From Bacteroidales bacterium UBA1735 (lineage in GTDB: Bacteria; Bacteroidota; Bacteroidia; Bacteroidales; Paludibacteraceae), in contig DCID01000050.1 of NCBI GenBank assembly GCA_002315745.1, positions 1 to 10,427 on the forward strand: a stretch of DNA of 10,427 nt, read 5' to 3'. Every line of letters begins with the position of its first letter. The first letter of the stretch is position 1. A model generated the notes under the pieces. That model was given only the letters and a program-made list of their open reading frames with translations, did not search any database and had not been told where the DNA came from. The position numbers and the translations under genes are program-made. Shown piece by piece: positions 6,844 through 10,427 of the stretch.

Positions 6844-7701
6844 TTATTTCTCATCCACGATGATCTCAACATCACCATTCTTAACCTCGGCTGTGGTGTT
6901 GTACTTCATAATGTGACCATATAACTTAACGTGTTGGCCTATTGTGAACGTGGTTACACTATCTGGTAGATTAGCCCAATATGCTTGTAATGTTTTTGTG
7001 GTACCTGTTGTATCATTCATCCAGAAGGTTTGTTGACCTTTTGAAGGAGAACCTGCTACATTAGTGATATAACCAGTCACACAGTAATATTCCTCGGTAG
7101 GGGTATTGTTCGCAGAGAGCGCCATAGCAATCGCTTTGGCTTCTGCGCAAGTCACTTCAATAGCATCAGGACGTTTGGTAATATCTGGGTTAGTGCTGGA
7201 ATAGATATAGCCATCACCTTGACCCTTCGTCTCATAAACGCCATTATAGTTGGTTAAGTGACATTTAATAACGACAAAGTCACCGACTTTAATAGCATCC
7301 GTGTGTCTTACTGGCTTACCATTCAGTCCATATACTTGGAATGCATAGAGAGCATGCTTGGTCTCAGACAGTTTGGAAACACCCATGTAGAAATAGACAT
7401 TACCATATTTCTCAATAGCCTCTGCATTCTTAGAGGCATCTTGGCCGCAAATCCAGCCCTTTACATAATAGACAGAATCGGAAACTGTACCGCTAGCTAA
7501 ACTAGCGCAAATAGCACGTGCGGAGTCCACGGTAATAGCGCCTTCTGGAATATCAGCACCTATTGGATCGGGCATAGGAGGAGCAACAATGATGGATGTT
7601 TGATTGTAAGAGTTGTCACCAGGGTAGATAGCACTCTCGTTGCAGCTTGTGAAACAAACTGCGAGACCTAACAAGGCCGCAAATAAATAATGTGATTTCA
7701 T
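6844..7701 (-). CDS. Lipoprotein with two tandem OB-fold-like domains
   Basis: I use the ATG at 7701, not the longer frame from 7776, because translation from 7701 gives a proper lipoprotein signal (MKSHYLFAALLGLAVCFTSC, lipobox FTSC, lipidated Cys20) and because codon 7776 falls inside the promoter -7 element. The 285-residue product contains an internal duplication: residues about 56-166 and 182-281 share the order ITVDSARAI / VTCAEAKAI, then YYVKGWICG / YYCVTGYITN, an aromatic YFYM / TFWM strand, then VGDFVVIKCHLTNYNG / IGQHVKLYGHIMKYNT. This is the pattern of OB-fold domains seen in Bacteroidota lipoproteins and secreted nucleases. Ligand is unknown; nucleic acid or glycan are both possible. 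It is the first gene after the promoter at 7774-7805. Confidence 0.72.
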   Translation of the reverse strand: MKSHYLFAALLGLAVCFTSCNESAIYPGDNSYNQTSIIVAPPMPDPIGADIPEGAITVDSARAICASLASGTVSDSVYYVKGWICGQDASKNAEAIEKYGNVYFYMGVSKLSETKHALYAFQVYGLNGKPVRHTDAIKVGDFVVIKCHLTNYNGVYETKGQGDGYIYSSTNPDITKRPDAIEVTCAEAKAIAMALSANNTPTEEYYCVTGYITNVAGSPSKGQQTFWMNDTTGTTKTLQAYWANLPDSVTTFTIGQHVKLYGHIMKYNTTAEVKNGDVEIIVDEK

Positions 7702-7773
7702 AATACGTAAATATTTTAAGTTGTTTGACATATACATTGGTTCTAAAATGTGCATAATTCTCAAATTCGGCTG

Positions 7774-7805
7774 CAAAGGTACAAAAAAATATTCACGCGC
7801 GCAAA
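7774..7805 (-). promoter_or_regulatory. Bacteroidota-type promoter for the lipoprotein-led operon
   Basis: On the minus strand TACCTTTG (7774-7781) matches the -7 element TAnnTTTG and TTTG (7802-7805) matches the -33 element with 20 nt between. Predicted start near 7767 gives a leader of about 66 nt before the lipoprotein ATG at 7701. It may drive all six minus-strand genes down to 228, since no other clear promoter was found in the gaps between them. Confidence 0.7.
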
Positions 7806-7841
7806 CATTTTAATAAAAAAAACATTTTTTTTGCAAAAAAT

Positions 7842-7872
7842 TTTGGTAGTTCAAAAAAAAGTAGTAACTTTG
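7842..7872 (+). promoter_or_regulatory. Bacteroidota-type promoter for infC-rpmI-rplT
   Basis: TTTG (7842-7845) and TAACTTTG (7865-7872) match the -33 and -7 consensus with 19 nt between. The expected transcription start near 7879 leaves a leader of only about 20 nt before the infC start, too short for a long upstream L20-binding leader such as the one known in Bacillus. The promoter is divergent from the one at 7774-7805, and an A/T palindrome (7827-7840) lies between them. Confidence 0.75.
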
Positions 7873-7888
7873 CGCACTATTTTTATTT

Positions 7889-7895
7889 AGGAGGG
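7889..7895 (+). promoter_or_regulatory. Strong Shine-Dalgarno of infC that decides its start
   Basis: AGGAGGG is close to a full anti-SD complement. The bases between AGGAGG and the candidate starts number 5 for ATT (7900) and 8 for ATA (7903). An in-frame TAG at 7888-7890 closes the frame just upstream. None of the other genes here shows a comparable SD, as expected for Bacteroidota, so its presence marks infC initiation as special. Confidence 0.75.
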
Positions 7896-7899
7896 CAAA

Positions 7900-8457
7900 A
7901 TTATAGCAACACAACCCATTAAACCACCACATCGTGGTCGTGTAGAAAAAGAACTTCCGAATCGTATCAATGAGATGATTCGTGGCGTGAACGAGGTTCG
8001 CCTCGTTGGTGAAAATGTAGAACAGGGTGTTTATCCGTTCATTAAGGCTTTGCGCCTAGCGGACGAGATGAATCTGGATTTGGTTGAGATCTCACCTAAT
8101 GCCGTTCCTCCTGTGTGCCGCATCGTGGATTATCAGAAGTTCCTTTATCAGAAGAAAAAGAAGGAAAAGGAAATAAAAGCCAACTCTAAGAAGGTGGAAA
8201 TCAAGGAGATACGATTTGGGCCACAAACGGATGAACATGACTTTAACTTCAAACTCAAGCACGCGCAAGAGTTCTTGAAGGATGGTAATAAAGTGAAGGC
8301 TTACGTATTCTTCCGCGGGCGCTCTATCGTGTTCAAAGAGCAAGGGGAGTTGCTGTTGGCGCGTTTCGCCAATGAGTTGGAAGAGGTGGGTAAGGCAGAA
8401 GCATTACCAAAACTAGAGGGAAAGCGAATGATTATGATGCTTTCACCCAAGAAGTAG
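7900..8457 (+). CDS. infC: Translation initiation factor IF-3, non-canonical start codon
   Basis: IF-3 binds the 30S subunit, checks the start codon and prevents premature 50S joining. The N-terminal domain contains NRINEMIRGVNEVRLVGENVEQGVYPFIKAL and LDLVEISPNAVPPVCRIVDY features; a Lys-rich linker (YQKKKKEKEIKANSKK) joins it to the C-terminal domain (EIRFGPQTDEHDFNFKLKHAQEFL, KAYVFFRGR). The first ATG (7975) would cut off the conserved RIN segment and lacks an SD. Upstream the frame stays open to TAG at 7888 with no ATG, GTG or TTG. I therefore place the start at ATT 7900 (185 aa) or ATA 7903 (184 aa), downstream of AGGAGGG. AUU starts in infC are known to allow autoregulation by IF-3 itself. 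First gene of the operon with rpmI and rplT. Confidence 0.88.
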   Translation: MIATQPIKPPHRGRVEKELPNRINEMIRGVNEVRLVGENVEQGVYPFIKALRLADEMNLDLVEISPNAVPPVCRIVDYQKFLYQKKKKEKEIKANSKKVEIKEIRFGPQTDEHDFNFKLKHAQEFLKDGNKVKAYVFFRGRSIVFKEQGELLLARFANELEEVGKAEALPKLEGKRMIMMLSPKK

Positions 8458-8465
8458 GAAAGAAT

Positions 8466-8501
8466 AGTCGAAGGGCCTTACAATTATGGCTGCCCAAGAC
8501 T
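8466..8501 (+). promoter_or_regulatory. Stem-loop between infC and rpmI, candidate ribosomal-protein operator
   Basis: AGTC (8466-8469) pairs with GACT (8498-8501) and GGGC (8473-8476) pairs with GCCC (8492-8495), leaving a GAA/AA internal loop and a 15-nt apical loop. In other bacteria L20 represses rpmI-rplT by binding structured RNA in this position. The pairing is visible here; the regulatory role is inferred from gene order alone. Confidence 0.35.
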
Positions 8502-8535
8502 GATATTAATAAACCATTTTAATAATTTAAACAAA

Positions 8536-8733
8536 ATGCCAAAAGTAAAGACTAATTCCGGTGCAAAAAAGCGTTTCACGCTTACCGGAACCGGTAAAGT
8601 TAAGCGTAAACACGCTTACAAAAGTCACATTCTGACTAAGAAGACGAAAAAGCAGAAGCGTAATTTGACCCATGCTGCTATTGTCAATCAAACGAACATG
8701 CGTAGTATCCGCGAAATGCTGTTACTCCGCTAA
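8536..8733 (+). CDS. rpmI: 50S ribosomal protein L35 (bL35)
   Basis: This 65-residue, very basic protein is full length for bL35 and has the family signature at the N-terminus (MPKVKTNSGAKKRFTLTGTG) and a Lys/Arg/His-rich middle (KRKHAYKSHILTKKTKKQKR). It is a structural protein of the large ribosomal subunit. It sits 78 nt after infC and 28 nt before rplT, the standard infC-rpmI-rplT order. The start ATG has no SD but follows an A/U-rich stretch, normal for this phylum. Translation may be controlled by the stem-loop just upstream. Confidence 0.96.
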   Translation: MPKVKTNSGAKKRFTLTGTGKVKRKHAYKSHILTKKTKKQKRNLTHAAIVNQTNMRSIREMLLLR

Positions 8734-8761
8734 GTATTAACCACCAAAAATTTACAGAACT

Positions 8762-9109
8762 ATGCCAAGATCAGTAAATCATGTTGCTTCACGCGCTCGT
8801 CGCAAGAAGATTTTAGGCCTCACTAGAGGCAATTTTGGTGGCCGTGCCAACGTTTGGACAGTTGCCAAGAACACTTGGGAGAAAGGTCTCCAGTATGCTT
8901 ATCGCGATCGTAAGAACAAAAAACGCACTTTCCGTGCTTTGTGGATTCAGCGTATCAACGCTGCCGCTCGCTTGGAAGGACTGAGCTACAGCCAGTTGAT
9001 GGGTGCGTTGAAGAAAGCAAACATTGAGATTAACCGCAAAGTCCTCGCTGACCTCGCGATGAATCAACCAAAAGCTTTCCAAGCTATCGTAGCGAAAGTG
9101 AAAAAGTAA
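8762..9109 (+). CDS. rplT: 50S ribosomal protein L20 (bL20)
   Basis: This 115-residue protein is full length for bL20. It begins MPRSVNHVASRARRKKILGL, followed by the long basic N-terminal helix that threads into 23S rRNA (KNTWEKGLQYAYRDRKNKKRTFRALWIQRINAAAR), and a globular C-terminal domain (YSQLMGALKKANIEINRKVLADLAM). It is needed early in 50S assembly and in many bacteria represses its own operon. Last gene of the operon; the terminator at 9131-9173 follows after about 20 nt. Confidence 0.97.
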   Translation: MPRSVNHVASRARRKKILGLTRGNFGGRANVWTVAKNTWEKGLQYAYRDRKNKKRTFRALWIQRINAAARLEGLSYSQLMGALKKANIEINRKVLADLAMNQPKAFQAIVAKVKK

Positions 9110-9130
9110 TCCTTCGTTAGAAGTGCAAAG

Positions 9131-9173
9131 AAAAACTACCAATTAGGGTCTGACCCTCATTGGTAGTTTTTTT
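9131..9173. terminator. Bidirectional intrinsic terminator between rplT and trmN6
   Basis: AAAAACTACCAAT (9131-9143) pairs with ATTGGTAGTTTTT (9159-9171), and inside it AGGGTC (9145-9150) pairs with GACCCT (9152-9157) with a single-base loop as drawn (in practice 3 or more). A run of seven T's (9167-9173) follows on the plus strand, and the A-run at 9131-9135 gives a U-tract on the minus strand. It would stop both rplT and trmN6 transcripts. The trmN6 stop codon (9172-9174) lies in its edge. Confidence 0.9.
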
Positions 9174-9975
9174 ATAAATAGAAGTCGTGAGTCAAGGCAG
9201 CGTATTGTTCGCTGCGGGGATTGTCTCCATCTTGGAGAACTAATCGCCTGCGGCTACTAATCGCACCTTCGGTGCTACTAATCGCTTCGCTACCAATCGC
9301 GCTTCGCGCTACGAAAGCAATGAGGATGCGCTTGCTGGGTTTGTCGGGCTTAGGAAATACATCGGTGATGGCCATTGGACAAAGACCATGCTGCTTAGCC
9401 AGGGCAATAATCGTTTCTTCCGATTCGGAAGGAAGAATAAGGGCTAAGGTGCCGTTCTCGGCGAGTAAAGATGCACTGCATCGTATCAGTTCTTCGTAAC
9501 TGAGACTATCCGTATGACGAGCCAACTCGCGTTCCTTGTCGGGATTCTTGAGACTATTCTGAAAGTAAGGAGGATTGCTCACAATGAGGGAGTAGAAGCC
9601 TCTTACGTGGGTTTCCCCTAAAAGGGACACCCTTTTGGATTGGGTAAATCCTTGTAGACTAGTGTGATGTACAGACAGATGTCCTGCCCATGGGGATAAT
9701 CCAAAATTCTTGGTGGCTTGCCTAACTGCCCCCTCGTCAATGTCAATGGCATCGATATGAAAATCCGAACCTTCTAATTGCTGCGCAATCATCAATGCTA
9801 TCACCCCACTTCCAGTTCCAATATCCAAAATCCTTACTCCTTCAGCACAGCGGTCGATATTCCATACTCCATCCCCGCACCATGCTCCTAAGAGCACGGC
9901 GTCTGTGCCGACTTTCATGGCACACTCGTCGTGAAAGACTTCAAAGCGTTTAAAGCGAAAACTCGGTGTGCTCAT
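9172..9975 (-). CDS. trmN6: tRNA1(Val) (adenine(37)-N6)-methyltransferase, with in-frame repeat insertion
   Basis: This SAM-dependent enzyme (E. coli YfiC/TrmN6) methylates N6 of A37 next to the anticodon of tRNA-Val. Counting from the ATG at 9975, the protein has 267 residues. It shows FRFKRFEVFHDECAMKVGTDAVLLGAW near the N-terminus, motif I DIGTGSG (51-57), an acidic DIDEGA strand end (78-83), the N6-amino methyltransferase motif NPPYF (134-138), and the family C-terminus (QYAALTHDFYL). I choose 9975 because it gives a 4-nt ATGA overlap with the upstream transporter stop; an ATG at 9987 is also in frame. Residues 223-246 (SAIGSEAISSTEGAISS and flanks) come from the hairpin array at 9238-9309. 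Without them the protein has 243 residues, near the usual length. Confidence 0.87.
   Translation of the reverse strand: MSTPSFRFKRFEVFHDECAMKVGTDAVLLGAWCGDGVWNIDRCAEGVRILDIGTGSGVIALMIAQQLEGSDFHIDAIDIDEGAVRQATKNFGLSPWAGHLSVHHTSLQGFTQSKRVSLLGETHVRGFYSLIVSNPPYFQNSLKNPDKERELARHTDSLSYEELIRCSASLLAENGTLALILPSESEETIIALAKQHGLCPMAITDVFPKPDKPSKRILIAFVARSAIGSEAISSTEGAISSRRRLVLQDGDNPRSEQYAALTHDFYL
9238..9309. repeat. Array of four mini-hairpins with constant 8-nt linkers, inside trmN6
   Basis: Read on the plus strand the 72 nt consist of an 8-nt linker (AACTAATC, TACTAATC, TACTAATC, TACCAATC at 9238, 9255, 9276, 9291), each followed by a short perfect palindromic arm with a 3-nt loop: GCC-TGC-GGC (9246-9254), GCACC-TTC-GGTGC (9263-9275), GC-TTC-GC (9284-9290), GCGC-TTC-GCGC (9299-9309). 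Unit lengths are 17, 21, 15 and 19 nt; the sum is 24 codons, so the frame is kept. The stems differ in sequence and length but stay paired. Confidence 0.85.
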
Positions 9976-10427
9976 AGTGATTGGCAATGTTCAGTGCACG
10001 AGGCACAGTGGTCGTGGTCATGACCTCCCCATAAATGGATTCCTAAATAGAGCCCATAGCCCAAGAAAAGAATGGCACAAGTGTATCTGAACCAATGCTC
10101 GAATCGTTGAACGCGTTCGGTTAGTTTCTGTGTAGATAGAGATGTGTAACTGATAGCCCAAGCAATGATAATGATAGGAAGTCCCGTTCCTAATCCAAAG
10201 ACGATGGGTAAAATCCAACTGCTGGCATGTCCCATCGAGATAGCCATTTCGATCATGGTAAAGAAATAAATCAATCGATGGGGGCAAAAAGCGATGGCGA
10301 AGAAGATACCAAGCATGAATGCCCAAAACCAACTAGACTTATCGTCTACTGTTTGTAACCATTTGGACATGCCGTGATCGTGGTTGTGGTGGTGATGCCC
10401 GGCAAAAAGTAGGAAAACACCGCAAGC
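9972..10427 (-). CDS. CcdA/ArsG-type membrane transporter with His-rich segments (5' end outside window)
   Basis: The frame is open to the window edge, so the visible 151 residues are the C-terminal part. The M at 10370 is internal. Visible residues 1-9 end a membrane segment, followed by GHHHHNHDHG (10-19), a loop, then FAIAFCPHRLIYFFTMI (43-59) with the conserved Cys-Pro of the CcdA/DsbD-like fold, a Pro-rich helix (FGLGTGLPIIIIAWAI, 77-92) and a final helix. It ends in HDHDHCASCTEHC. The pattern matches the second half of cytochrome c biogenesis/ArsG-family permeases, used for thiol-electron transfer or metal and metalloid export. The two His/Cys clusters suggest metal binding. Its TGA overlaps the trmN6 ATG by 4 nt, so the two are co-translated. 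Confidence 0.7.
   Translation of the reverse strand, partial: ACGVFLLFAGHHHHNHDHGMSKWLQTVDDKSSWFWAFMLGIFFAIAFCPHRLIYFFTMIEMAISMGHASSWILPIVFGLGTGLPIIIIAWAISYTSLSTQKLTERVQRFEHWFRYTCAILFLGYGLYLGIHLWGGHDHDHCASCTEHCQSL

Noticed and set aside
7702..7776. Longer lipoprotein N-terminus starting at 7776
   Set aside because: The codon overlaps the promoter -7 element, and starting at 7701 gives an ideal lipoprotein signal peptide.
7975..8457. infC starting at the first ATG
   Set aside because: It removes conserved N-terminal residues and has no SD, whereas AGGAGGG fits a non-ATG start at 7900 or 7903.
9221..9499. Plus-strand open frame opposite trmN6 as a gene
   Set aside because: It is a shadow of a well-supported gene, has no promoter or ribosome binding signal, and shows no recognisable protein features. 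The same applies to the other antisense frames in the window.
9976..9987. trmN6 start at 9987
   Set aside because: The ATG at 9975 gives the typical ATGA overlap with the upstream stop; 9987 would need a 16-nt overlap. It cannot be excluded without protein data.

Overview
The window looks like chromosomal DNA from a member of the Bacteroidota, most likely order Bacteroidales. Three things point there. The promoters visible between genes match the Bacteroidota type (TTTG, about 19-20 bases, TAnnTTTG). Most genes lack a Shine-Dalgarno sequence. The proteins are typical of the order: endonuclease I-family secreted nuclease, PpiD-like foldase, and an OB-fold lipoprotein with an FTSC lipobox. No integrase, transposase, CRISPR array or phage gene was seen.

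Layout. Positions 1-174 hold two complete and one edge-truncated copy of an identical 52-nt sequence that looks like the 5' two thirds of a tRNA, on the minus strand, behind a good Bacteroidota promoter (194-225). Positions 228-7701 hold six minus-strand genes transcribed right to left: a tandem OB-fold lipoprotein, a PpiD-like periplasmic foldase, an AmpG-like MFS transporter, phosphatidylserine synthase (pssA), a secreted endonuclease I-family nuclease, and a PAP2 lipid phosphatase. The last four are packed with a 4-nt overlap or gaps of 17 and 5 nt. Positions 7702-7899 are a divergent regulatory region with one promoter each way. Positions 7900-9109 carry the plus-strand translation operon infC-rpmI-rplT, which ends at a strong bidirectional terminator. 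Facing it on the minus strand is a translationally coupled pair: a membrane transporter of the CcdA/ArsG type, cut by the window edge, and trmN6, a tRNA methyltransferase.

How the genes fit together. The left operon is about the cell envelope: phospholipid synthesis, a lipid phosphatase, foldase activity, possible muropeptide import, and possible extracellular nucleic-acid use (OB-fold lipoprotein plus secreted nuclease). The right part is conserved translation machinery plus a tRNA-modifying enzyme.

Most unusual observations: (1) the promoter-driven tandem array of identical truncated tRNA-like units; (2) a 72-nt in-frame array inside trmN6 made of four mini-hairpins with 3-nt loops, separated by a constant 8-nt linker; (3) an infC gene with no ATG, GTG or TTG at its expected start, but with a strong AGGAGG placed for an ATT or ATA start.
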